From an uncultured Acholeplasmatales bacterium (GTDB lineage Bacteria > Bacillota_I > Bacilli_A > Acholeplasmatales > Anaeroplasmataceae): DNA of 64,000 nt. The stretch covers positions 124,001 to 188,000 of the forward strand of contig CALUXS010000001.1 of the NCBI GenBank assembly GCA_944324805.1, written 5' to 3'. Within the stretch, counting starts at the first letter, position 1; the number at the start of each line of letters is the position of its first letter. Made by a program: the position numbers and the translations under genes. The notes below the pieces were generated by a model. It searched no databases. It was not told where the DNA came from and saw only the letters and a program-made list of their open reading frames with translations. Shown here in pieces: positions 16,796 to 24,720 of the stretch.

Positions 16796-18862
16796 ATGAG
16801 AAATATACAGGTTGCTATAGATGGTCCTGCTGGTTCAGGTAAATCAACTATTAGCAAGAAGGTTGCCGAAAAGTTAGGCTTTACGCATATCGATACGGGA
16901 GCAATGTTTCGGGCAATTACGTTATTTGCCCTTCAAAATAAAATTGATTTAGAAGATGAGACGCAATATAGCTTTTTAGATTCTATTTCTATTTCATACC
17001 AAAATAATATAATTTACTTGAATGGAACTGATGTTTCAAGAGAAATTAGAACAGATGAAGTTACTAGAAATGTTTCAACAGTAAGTAAAATGAAGGTAGT
17101 TAGAGATAAAATGGCTATCTTAGAGCGCAAGGCAGCATCAGTAGGGTATATTGTGATGGATGGTCGTGATATTGGTAGTGTTGTTTTGCCAAATGCAGAT
17201 GTTAAATTTTTCTTAACTGCTTCAAAGGAAGAGAGAGCTAAGCGTAGACTTCTAGAGTTGCAAATTAAAGGTCGTAATGATTTAACATTTGAACAAGTTT
17301 TAAATGATATAATCGCTCGTGATTATAAGGATAGCACACGAGAGATTGCTCCGCTTAAGCAAGCGGATGATGCTATTTTAGTTGATACTACGAACCTTAC
17401 AATTGATGAGGTTTGTAATCAAATAAATAAAATTGTCTTAGATAAGGTGGGTAAAATTATGAATGAGGATGCAAAAGAAATTCTAAGTATGGACGATGTT
17501 GATTTTGGTAAAAAGCCACGTAAAGGTCAAATTGTTACAGGTACAGTTGTTAAAATTGAAGATGGTGAGGTATATTTAGATCTTCAAGCCTTTACTGAAG
17601 GAAAAATTTATCTTGATCACTATACATTAGATAAAAATGTAACATCATTTAAAGGATTAGTAAACTTAGGTGATCAAATGACTGTAGAAATTACTAAAGT
17701 TGAAGAAGGAGATTTAAGTGCTTCAATTTTATGCAGCCGTTTAAAACTTATAAAAGAAGAAAAATTTAAAGATATTGAAAATCTAGTTGAATCTAAAGAA
17801 AAAATTGAAGTAAAAGTTGAAAAAGAAACTGATAAAGGCTACTTTGTAAGTTATGCTGGTTTCCGTTTCTTTATGCCAAAGAGCCAATCACCTAAGGAAT
17901 GTAAAGTTGGTGATGTATTAAAGGTTGAGGTTTTACAAGTTGAACCTTCTAGAAAGAGTGCTGTTGTTTCTGCTCGTGTAGTTTTAGAAGAAGAAAGAGA
18001 AGCAAATAAAGAACAAGAATTAGCCAATATTAAGGAAGGCGACGTTTTAAAAGGAAAAGTTGTAAAGATTCTTCCATTTGCTTGTTTTGTTCAATTTAAC
18101 TACAACCAAGGAATGTTACGTTTACCTGAAATTTCTCATAATTATATTGAGAAAATTGAAGATGAATTGAAGTTAAATGATGAAGTTGAGGTTAAAGTTT
18201 TAAGTGTTAAAAATGGTAAAATAACTTTATCACGTAAGGCACTACTTAAAACTCCATTTGAATTATTTGCAGAATCTCATTCTAAAGGTGATAAAATCTC
18301 TGGTAAGGTAGTTAATAAATTGCCATATGGTTTATTATTAGAGGTAGCTCCAAATGTTCGTGGTTTATTGCATCAAAACGAATATAGTTGGAATCCAAAT
18401 GATAATTTTAATAACTGTGTAAATATTGGCGATGAGGTAGAAGTTGCAATTAATGATATTAATGTAGAAAAAGAACGCGTGTCTTTATCACGTAAAGCAT
18501 TAATTGATAATCCATGGAGCCGTGTAGATGCTAAAATTGGTGATGTAGTTGAATGTGAGGTTACTGCTGTAGATGCAAAAGGAATGATGGTTTCAACACT
18601 TGGAGTAGATGGCTTTATTCCTGCAGCAGCATGCTTAAGTCAAGAACAAAACGGTAAGCCAGATGATTTTTATGCAGTTGGAGATAAGGTAAATGCTGTA
18701 ATTACTGAGTTAAAACCTAGAGAATGGAGCTTGCGTTTAAGCATTCGTAAGGTTTTAGAAAGAGAAGAAAGAAAACAATATGAAAAGTATATGAACGAAG
18801 AGGAAAGTAGTGAAGGAAATGCTACTTTAGGAGATATGTTCAAGGATATACTAAAGAAATAA
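16796..18862 (+). CDS. Cytidylate kinase fused to a five-repeat S1 RNA-binding protein
   Basis: Residues 1-220 are cytidylate kinase: P-loop GPAGSGKST (10-18), HIDTGAMFRA, then DGRDIGSVV and the lid region RRLLELQIKGR; it makes CDP/dCDP from CMP/dCMP. Residues 222-688 hold about five S1 domains, like ribosomal protein S1/YpfD. In B. subtilis cmk and ypfD are adjacent separate genes; here they share one frame. AAGGTGG and an in-frame ATG remain at the junction (17444-17461), so a free S1 protein may also be produced. The C-terminal tail is acidic (EEESSEGN). Domain calls are firm; the form in the cell is unknown. Confidence 0.92.
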   Translation: MRNIQVAIDGPAGSGKSTISKKVAEKLGFTHIDTGAMFRAITLFALQNKIDLEDETQYSFLDSISISYQNNIIYLNGTDVSREIRTDEVTRNVSTVSKMKVVRDKMAILERKAASVGYIVMDGRDIGSVVLPNADVKFFLTASKEERAKRRLLELQIKGRNDLTFEQVLNDIIARDYKDSTREIAPLKQADDAILVDTTNLTIDEVCNQINKIVLDKVGKIMNEDAKEILSMDDVDFGKKPRKGQIVTGTVVKIEDGEVYLDLQAFTEGKIYLDHYTLDKNVTSFKGLVNLGDQMTVEITKVEEGDLSASILCSRLKLIKEEKFKDIENLVESKEKIEVKVEKETDKGYFVSYAGFRFFMPKSQSPKECKVGDVLKVEVLQVEPSRKSAVVSARVVLEEEREANKEQELANIKEGDVLKGKVVKILPFACFVQFNYNQGMLRLPEISHNYIEKIEDELKLNDEVEVKVLSVKNGKITLSRKALLKTPFELFAESHSKGDKISGKVVNKLPYGLLLEVAPNVRGLLHQNEYSWNPNDNFNNCVNIGDEVEVAINDINVEKERVSLSRKALIDNPWSRVDAKIGDVVECEVTAVDAKGMMVSTLGVDGFIPAAACLSQEQNGKPDDFYAVGDKVNAVITELKPREWSLRLSIRKVLEREERKQYEKYMNEEESSEGNATLGDMFKDILKK
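17444..17461 (+). promoter_or_regulatory. Internal ribosome binding site and start for the S1 part
   Basis: AAGGTGG (17444-17450) lies 8 bases before an in-frame ATG (17459-17461, Met222), exactly between the kinase and the first S1 domain. Confidence 0.6.
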
Positions 18863-18880
18863 GAAATGGAGTGGATAAAA

Positions 18881-20185
18881 ATGTTGCCAAAAATAGCAAT
18901 TGTTGGTAGACCTAATGTTGGTAAATCATCCTTATTTAATCGTATTCTTGGTAGCCGTTTATCCATCACTGATGATAAACCAGGAGTAACTAGGGATAGA
19001 ATATATGCGAAGAGCTCTTGGTTGTCTAAAGAATTCTATATAATAGATACTGGGGGCATCGAGATTAAAGATGCTCCTTTTTCAGTTGAAATTAAAGCAC
19101 AAGTTGAAGTAGCTACTAATGAGGCTGATGTAATAATATTTGTGGTGGATTGTAGAAGCTTAGTGACTGATGATGATAATTATATTGCTAAGATGCTTTA
19201 TAAGACTAAAAAACCAGTTATTTTAGCTGTAAATAAGGTTGATGATCAAAAATTTAAGGATAATATCTATGATTTTTATAGTTTAGGATTTGGTGATCCT
19301 ATTCCTGTTTCTAGCTTACATGGTATAGGAGTAGGGAATTTACTAGACGTAGTTATAGAACATTTTCCTAAGAAAGATGAGACTAAGGAAGTTGAAGGTA
19401 TAAAATTCTCTTTAGTTGGTCGTCCTAATGTAGGTAAATCCTCATTAACAAATACACTATTAAGAGAAAATAGGGTAATTGTATCTCCAATCGCTGGTAC
19501 TACAAGAGATGCCATTGATAGTACTTTTACTTACAATAAGGAAAAATATGTAGTTATTGATACTGCTGGTTTAAAGAAACGTGGCAAAATATATGAAAAT
19601 ACTGATAAATATAGTTCTATTAGAAGTATTGATGCAATAATAAGAAGTGATGTTGTTTTATTAGTACTTGACGCTTCTACAGGAATAATTGAGCAAGATA
19701 CACACATTGGTGAATATATTGAGATGTATAATAAGCCATGTATCATAGTTGTTAATAAATGGGATTTAGTAAAGAAGGAATCTAATACAATGCAGGAGTT
19801 TACGGAAGAAGTAAGAAAAAAATTTAAATATTTAGATTTTGCTCCTGTTGTTTTCCTATCTGCATTACAAAACAAGCGTGTTGAGACTTTATTTCCTCAA
19901 ATAAAATTGGCTAGTGAAGCATACAAAAAGCGTATTAGTACATCAGTACTTAATGATGTTATAACTGATGCGGTTGCAATGAATCCACCTTCTGAATTTA
20001 ATGGTGGTAAAGCTAAATTTTACTATACCTCACAAGTTGGTATTACACCTCCAACATTTGCTTTTTTCGTAAATGATGAAAATTTTATTCATTTTTCATA
20101 TAAGAGATATTTAGAAAATCAGATCCGTAAAAACTTTGATTTTTTTGGAACTCCAATAAAGTTCGAGTTTAGAAAGAGGGATTAA
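18881..20185 (+). CDS. der: Ribosome biogenesis GTPase Der (EngA)
   Basis: Double GTPase for 50S assembly. G domain 1 has the P-loop GRPNVGKSS from residue 9, DTGG and NKVD; G domain 2 has GRPNVGKSS from residue 180, DTAG and NKWD; a C-terminal KH-like domain follows (about residues 350-434, with NPPSEFNGGKAKFYYTSQVG). Length (434 aa) is typical. I prefer ATG 18881 with GGAGTGG six bases upstream; the upstream ATG at 18866 overlaps that site. gpsA starts one base after the stop, as is common in Bacillota. Confidence 0.97.
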   Translation: MLPKIAIVGRPNVGKSSLFNRILGSRLSITDDKPGVTRDRIYAKSSWLSKEFYIIDTGGIEIKDAPFSVEIKAQVEVATNEADVIIFVVDCRSLVTDDDNYIAKMLYKTKKPVILAVNKVDDQKFKDNIYDFYSLGFGDPIPVSSLHGIGVGNLLDVVIEHFPKKDETKEVEGIKFSLVGRPNVGKSSLTNTLLRENRVIVSPIAGTTRDAIDSTFTYNKEKYVVIDTAGLKKRGKIYENTDKYSSIRSIDAIIRSDVVLLVLDASTGIIEQDTHIGEYIEMYNKPCIIVVNKWDLVKKESNTMQEFTEEVRKKFKYLDFAPVVFLSALQNKRVETLFPQIKLASEAYKKRISTSVLNDVITDAVAMNPPSEFNGGKAKFYYTSQVGITPPTFAFFVNDENFIHFSYKRYLENQIRKNFDFFGTPIKFEFRKRD

Positions 20186-20186
20186 A

Positions 20187-21179
20187 ATGAAAGTAAGTAT
20201 AATTGGTGGTGGTGCTTGGGGTACAACTTTAGCACAAGCACTTGCTGATAATAATAATGAAGTATTAATTAGAGATATTAATGAAGAGTTTGTCTCAAAA
20301 ATTAATAATATGCATGTTCATCCATCATTTGACTTGACAATACCATACCTAATAAAAGCAACTACTTCTCTAGAAGAAGTAATTAATTTTAGTGACGTAT
20401 TAGTATTATGTGTTCCTACTAAAGTTATGCGAAGTGTATTAGTAGAAATTAACAATATACTTACTAGTCCTAAACTATTTATAAATGTTAGTAAAGGAAT
20501 AGAGCCAGAAACATCTTATCGTGTTAGTGAAATAGTTGCTGAAACAATTAAAAAAGAAATGCTAAAAGGATACGTTGTTTTATCAGGTCCATCACATGCT
20601 GAGGAATTGATTTTTAGAAAATTTACATCATTAGTTAGTGCATCTTTAGATGAAGAAAATGCAAAATTTGTACAACATTTATTTTCTAATGAAGAATATT
20701 TACGTGTATATACATCTAGTGATGTTATTGGTGTAGAAGCAGGCGGTGCAATAAAAAATGCTATAGCAGTTGTATCAGGTGTTGCATCAGGAATGGGACT
20801 TGGCGAAAATGCTAGGGCAGCGTTGATTAGTAGAGGTATGCGTGAAACAGTTCAAATAGTTGAAGCATTAGGAGGATCAAAGGAAACTGCTTTTGGCCTT
20901 TCTGGTTTAGGAGATTTAATTGTTACAGCTTCTTCAATGAATAGTAGAAATTTTCAAACAGGTTTAAGAATAGGCCAAGGTCAAAGTGTTTCAGAGGCTC
21001 TAGCAAATTCAAAACAAACTGTTGAAGGAATTAGAACAATCGAGGCTGCTTATAAAATAGGACAAAAATATAAATTAAATTTACCTATAATAAATACAGC
21101 TTATGAATTAATTAATGGAAGAATAACTATCGATGAGGCAGTTAAAATTTTACTTTCTCGTAAATTAAAAGCTGAGTAA
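20187..21179 (+). CDS. gpsA: NAD(P)H-dependent glycerol-3-phosphate dehydrogenase
   Basis: Makes sn-glycerol-3-phosphate from dihydroxyacetone phosphate for phospholipid synthesis. Rossmann motif GGGAWGTTLA at the N-terminus, SKGIEPET, LSGPSHAEE, the catalytic-lysine region VEAGGAIKNAIAVVSG and GLSGLGDLIVTASS. Length (330 aa) is normal. It is co-transcribed with der; the HU gene downstream has its own promoter. Confidence 0.97.
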   Translation: MKVSIIGGGAWGTTLAQALADNNNEVLIRDINEEFVSKINNMHVHPSFDLTIPYLIKATTSLEEVINFSDVLVLCVPTKVMRSVLVEINNILTSPKLFINVSKGIEPETSYRVSEIVAETIKKEMLKGYVVLSGPSHAEELIFRKFTSLVSASLDEENAKFVQHLFSNEEYLRVYTSSDVIGVEAGGAIKNAIAVVSGVASGMGLGENARAALISRGMRETVQIVEALGGSKETAFGLSGLGDLIVTASSMNSRNFQTGLRIGQGQSVSEALANSKQTVEGIRTIEAAYKIGQKYKLNLPIINTAYELINGRITIDEAVKILLSRKLKAE

Positions 21180-21181
21180 TA

Positions 21182-21210
21182 TTGAAAAAATAATCAAAAA
21201 TAGTTATAAT
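21182..21210 (+). promoter_or_regulatory. SigA-type promoter for the HU gene
   Basis: TTGAAA (21182-21187), 17-base spacer, TATAAT (21205-21210); begins 3 bases after the gpsA stop. Confidence 0.85.
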
Positions 21211-21240
21211 AATATAAAAATTTTAGTGGAGGAATTAATA

Positions 21241-21513
21241 ATGAATAAAGCAGAACTTGTTTCAGTAGTGGCTGAAAGATTAGATATAACAAAAATTGAA
21301 GCTGAACGCACTTTTGACGGCTTTTTAGATGTTATTTATGAAACTCTTGGACAAGGTGAAAAGGTTGTTATTTCTGGTTTTGGTACTTTTGAAGTTAGAA
21401 ATAGAGTAGAAAGAACAGGTAGAAATCCACGTACTGGGGAAGATATTACTATTCCTGGTCAAAAGAGCCCAGCTTTTAAAGCAGGAAAAGCTATGAAAGA
21501 TGCAGTAAAATAG
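21241..21513 (+). CDS. hup: DNA-binding protein HU
   Basis: Histone-like nucleoid protein, 90 aa, with the full HU pattern: MNKAELVSVVAERLDITK dimerisation helices, GFGTFEVRNR and the DNA-binding arm GRNPRTGEDITIPGQK ending in SPAFKAGKAMKDAV. ATG 21241 is preceded by GGAGG at suitable distance. It has its own promoter and terminator, as expected for a highly expressed gene. Confidence 0.97.
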   Translation: MNKAELVSVVAERLDITKIEAERTFDGFLDVIYETLGQGEKVVISGFGTFEVRNRVERTGRNPRTGEDITIPGQKSPAFKAGKAMKDAVK

Positions 21514-21534
21514 GACAATGTCCTATTTTTTATT
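21507..21534 (+). terminator. Terminator after the HU gene
   Basis: Stem ATAGGAC / GTCCTAT (21510-21516 with 21520-21526) with a 3-base loop, followed by a T-run. The HU stop TAG (21511-21513) lies inside the stem. Confidence 0.8.
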
Positions 21535-21537
21535 TAT

Positions 21538-22491
21538 ATGGAAAAACTACGTAGTATAATCTATGAAAACAACCTGTCAGAACTTAAAAATTACCTTCAA
21601 TATAACGATATAAATTTTTTAGATGATGAAGAAAATACGCTATTACATTATGCTATTTTATATAAAAGAATTGAAATTACCTATTATTTAATAGATAATC
21701 ACATATTTGTTAATCAAGTAAATAAAGAAGGAATGACACCACTATTTTTAGCAGTTCATTTGAATATGATTATGATAGTTGATGCACTACTTAAAAATAA
21801 TGCCAATCCAAATTTATTATCAAGTGGAGAAACACCTTTTTTCCATGCTTGCAGATTAGGTAGGAGTGAAATAATATCCTTATTTATTGAATATGGTGCC
21901 GCTGACTTTAGCTTTGTAAATGAAAAAGGTGAAAATTATTTATTTGCCTTAATTCGTAGTAATAATTTAGCTTTATTCAAAAAGTATTACAATAAAGAAT
22001 TACTATTAGTAAAGGATAAAATAGATAATACATTATTACACTTAGCTGTTATATATGGGAATGAGGAATTAGTAAGTTTTCTAATAAGTGAAGGTATAGA
22101 TGTGAACTATAAGAATGCTTTTTTAGAAACACCTTTATTTATAGCAATAGAAAATAAACAATATAAAATTGCAAAGAAATTATTAAAATTAGGAGCAATA
22201 ACTGATTTTAAAAATAAAGAAGGTATATCGCTTTTAAATTTAGTGAAGTCTAATGGATTATTTGACTATGATATGACTGATTTATATAGAAAAAATTATC
22301 CTTTGCACTACGCAATAATCATTAATAATGACAAGATATTTAAAGAAAATTTGAATATTTATCAAATTAATAGAAGAGATTTATACAATAAGTTACCGAT
22401 AGAATTAGCAAATTCTTTTAAAAGAAGAACATTTTTTAAAGAAATTAAGGCTAAATTGAGTCAAAACCTTTCACATAGAACTAAAAAATGA
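21538..22491 (+). CDS. Ankyrin-repeat protein
   Basis: 317 aa with about six ankyrin repeats, readable at NTLLHYAILYKRIEITYYLI, GMTPLFLAVHLNMIMIVDAL, GETPFFHACRLGRSEIISLF, NTLLHLAVIYGNEELVSFLI, ETPLFIAIENKQYKIAKKLL and a degenerate YPLHYAIIINN. No signal peptide, so likely a cytosolic protein-binding scaffold; partner unknown. The ATG lies four bases beyond the T-run of the HU terminator and has no Shine-Dalgarno, so expression must rely on read-through or non-SD initiation. No later start with a good ribosome binding site is obvious. Confidence 0.83.
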   Translation: MEKLRSIIYENNLSELKNYLQYNDINFLDDEENTLLHYAILYKRIEITYYLIDNHIFVNQVNKEGMTPLFLAVHLNMIMIVDALLKNNANPNLLSSGETPFFHACRLGRSEIISLFIEYGAADFSFVNEKGENYLFALIRSNNLALFKKYYNKELLLVKDKIDNTLLHLAVIYGNEELVSFLISEGIDVNYKNAFLETPLFIAIENKQYKIAKKLLKLGAITDFKNKEGISLLNLVKSNGLFDYDMTDLYRKNYPLHYAIIINNDKIFKENLNIYQINRRDLYNKLPIELANSFKRRTFFKEIKAKLSQNLSHRTKK

Positions 22492-22519
22492 TAAAATATA
22501 ATAAGATTATAATGTTTTA

Positions 22520-22548
22520 TTGCTTATTGGTATATATTATGGTATAAT
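22520..22548 (+). promoter_or_regulatory. SigA-type promoter for the rimP-rbfA operon
   Basis: TTGCTT (22520-22525), 17-base spacer, TATAAT (22543-22548) with an extended TGG before it. Confidence 0.8.
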
Positions 22549-22564
22549 CTCTCATAGAAGAATC

Positions 22565-22592
22565 AAGAGAGGTTAACAGCCTCTCTTCTTTT
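22565..22592 (+). terminator. Terminator-like leader hairpin before rimP
   Basis: Perfect 8-bp stem AAGAGAGG / CCTCTCTT with a 7-base loop followed by CTTTT, between the promoter and the rimP ribosome binding site AAGGAGG. The weak T-run suggests a factor-dependent attenuator; see findings. Confidence 0.6.
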
Positions 22593-22611
22593 AATGTATA
22601 AGGAGGTATTT

Positions 22612-23058
22612 ATGAATATAAAAGAAATTAAAGAACTAGTTTTGCCACTTTTAGAAAAAAGAAATTTAATTCTTTATGATATTAAATTTATCAAAGAATA
22701 TGGAGAAGATATCTTACAAATATTAGTTGATAAAAAGGGTGGAATAGATATTGATGAATTGGCAATTATAAATGAAGAAATATCTGAAAAATTAGATACA
22801 ATTGATATTGATTTAGATAAATATCTTCTTGAAGTATCTTCGCCTGGGGCAGAAAAAGAATTAAGAAATGAAGATGAAATTTCTGAATCAGTAGGTAAAT
22901 ACATACATGTAGAAACTCAAAATGAAATTTATGAAGGCTATTTAGAAGCAAATAGTAAGGAAGAGATTGTTGTAAAAATCAATCTAAAAGGAAGAATTAA
23001 AAAGATTAATCTTCCTAAGGAAAAAATTAAATTTATTCGTTTAGCAGTAAAAATATAA
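22612..23058 (+). CDS. rimP: Ribosome maturation factor RimP
   Basis: 30S maturation factor, 148 aa. Recognised by the N-terminal domain with LILYDIKFIKEYGEDILQILVDKKGGID, the conserved YLLEVSSPGAEKELR stretch and a C-terminal SH3-like domain (IHVETQNEIYEGYLEANSK in part). First gene of the conserved rimP-nusA-ylxR-ylxQ-infB-rbfA operon. ATG 22612 follows AAGGAGG at the right spacing; the in-frame ATG at 22594 lies upstream of that site and is rejected. Confidence 0.93.
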   Translation: MNIKEIKELVLPLLEKRNLILYDIKFIKEYGEDILQILVDKKGGIDIDELAIINEEISEKLDTIDIDLDKYLLEVSSPGAEKELRNEDEISESVGKYIHVETQNEIYEGYLEANSKEEIVVKINLKGRIKKINLPKEKIKFIRLAVKI

Positions 23059-23076
23059 AATGAGAGGAATATGGAA

Positions 23077-24159
23077 ATGATTAATAAGGAATTTTTTAAA
23101 CAAGTTGATGAAATTGCTGAACAAAGAGAACTAGCAAAAGAAGATATTTATGAAATAATGCAAAAAGCATTTAAAAATGCTTATAAAAAGAATTTTGGTA
23201 ATAATTCATGCAAGGTTGTTATCAACCCAGAAAAAAATGAGATAAACCTATTCAAGGTTCAAAGAGTTGTTGAGAGTTTATCTGAAACTGAACCAGAAGA
23301 TGAAATTGAAGAAATTTTATTAGAGGATGCAAAGAAACTAAAAGGCAAAACATCTGTAAAAGTAGGTCAAATAATTGAAACTCCTGTTAGTATTAAGGAT
23401 TTAGGTAGAAGTGGTGCTGGTGCTGCTAAATCTATATATAATCAAAGTATAAAGGCATTAGAACGTGAAAAAGCGTATGAATACTTTAAACAATTAGAAG
23501 GAGAAATGGTAAAGGTTAAAGTTGTAGATATCGTTGAAAAATATGTAATTTTAGATATGGGTAGAAATGTTACAGCAGCTTTACCAAAAAGTGAACTTTT
23601 ATCTAATGATAATCCACAAATTGGTGATTATCTACAAGTTTTTATTAGAAGAATTGAACAAACTAATAAAGACCCAAAAATTATTGTTGCTAGAAACGAT
23701 AGAAATCTAATTCATCGTTTATTAGAAAATTACATTCCTGAGATTGCATCTGGAATAATTGAAGTTAAAGGAATTGCTCGTGATCCAGGTGATAGAACTA
23801 AGATAGCTGTTTATTCAAATGATCCTAAAGTTGATGCAATCGGCTCATGTGTTGGTGAAAAAGGTGAGCGTATAAAATCTATAGTCGAAGCCTTAAATGG
23901 TGAAAAGATTGATTTATATGAATGGAGCGATAATGTTGAAGAGCTTATTGCTAATTCATTACAACCTGCAACAGTTAGAAAAGTATTAAGCGTTAATGTA
24001 AAAGAAAAGTCTTCTATTGTAATTGTTCCTGATGATCAACTTTCTCTTGCAATTGGTAAGCAAGGTCAAAACGTTCGTCTTGCAGTTATTTCTTGTGGTT
24101 GGAAAATTGATATTAAATCACTAAAGGATGCTTTTGAGGAAGGGCTAATTGAGTTATAA
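23077..24159 (+). CDS. nusA: Transcription termination/antitermination factor NusA
   Basis: RNA-polymerase-binding elongation factor: N-terminal domain (residues 1-125), S1 domain (about 133-200, EGEMVKVKVVDIVEKYVILDMGRN), KH1 and KH2 (GSCVGEKGERIKSIVEAL and AIGKQGQNVRLA). Length (360 aa) matches Bacillota NusA without the proteobacterial C-terminal repeats. I prefer ATG 23077 (MINKEFFKQ), 9 bases from GAGAGG; ATG 23071 is only 3 bases away. It overlaps ylxR by one base. Confidence 0.96.
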   Translation: MINKEFFKQVDEIAEQRELAKEDIYEIMQKAFKNAYKKNFGNNSCKVVINPEKNEINLFKVQRVVESLSETEPEDEIEEILLEDAKKLKGKTSVKVGQIIETPVSIKDLGRSGAGAAKSIYNQSIKALEREKAYEYFKQLEGEMVKVKVVDIVEKYVILDMGRNVTAALPKSELLSNDNPQIGDYLQVFIRRIEQTNKDPKIIVARNDRNLIHRLLENYIPEIASGIIEVKGIARDPGDRTKIAVYSNDPKVDAIGSCVGEKGERIKSIVEALNGEKIDLYEWSDNVEELIANSLQPATVRKVLSVNVKEKSSIVIVPDDQLSLAIGKQGQNVRLAVISCGWKIDIKSLKDAFEEGLIEL

Positions 24160-24425
24160 TGAATAAAGAAAAAAAATTAGTTTTAAGAACCTGTGTTTGT
24201 TCTAAAGAAGTATGTGAGAAAAAAGATTTATTTAGAGTAGTTAGAACTCCTGAGGGTAATGTTATTCTTGATTTGAAGGGAAAAGCTAATGGAAGAGGAG
24301 CATACTTAAAAAAAGATAAAGAAATTATTTTGAAGGCTCAAAAGAGTAAGGTTCTTGAAAAAAAATTAGAAGTTAGCGTACCAGATAATGTATATGAAGA
24401 AATGTTGGGGTTAATAAATGAGTAA
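24159..24425 (+). CDS. ylxR: YlxR-family RNA-binding protein (RnpM)
   Basis: 88-aa small basic protein of the YlxR family, with RTCVCSKEV near the N-terminus and the conserved GRGAYLKKD segment. In Bacillus the family member has been described as a modulator of RNase P. The operon position between nusA and ylxQ is diagnostic. Overlaps its neighbours by 1 and 8 bases. Confidence 0.9.
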   Translation: MNKEKKLVLRTCVCSKEVCEKKDLFRVVRTPEGNVILDLKGKANGRGAYLKKDKEIILKAQKSKVLEKKLEVSVPDNVYEEMLGLINE

Positions 24426-24711
24426 TATTCTCAATAATCTTGGTCTTTGTATGCGAAGCGGTAATTTAGTAATTGGCGAAAGCCCTGTTGTTGATGCATT
24501 AAAAAATGGTACAGTTTGTTATATATTTTTAGCAAACGATGCATCTGCAAACACAAAGAAGAAAATAACTGATAAAGCAAAATTCTATAATGTAGAAGTA
24601 TGTCTAGACTATAATAGTTTTGAATTATCACAAGCTATTGGAAAGGAAAATCGAAAGGTTTTAGGTTTAAAGAGGACAGGTAGTAATTTTTTAAAAATTT
24701 TAAGGAAGTAA
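24418..24711 (+). CDS. ylxQ: L7Ae-family ribosomal protein YlxQ
   Basis: 97-aa L7Ae/L30e-fold protein that in relatives binds kink-turn RNA. Visible pattern: LGLCMRSGNLVIGESPVVDAL, then IFLANDASANTKKKI and LSQAIGKENRKVLGL. Sits between ylxR and infB as in Bacillus. Role in vivo is not settled for the family. Confidence 0.9.
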   Translation: MSNILNNLGLCMRSGNLVIGESPVVDALKNGTVCYIFLANDASANTKKKITDKAKFYNVEVCLDYNSFELSQAIGKENRKVLGLKRTGSNFLKILRK

Positions 24712-24720
24712 GGTGATTAT

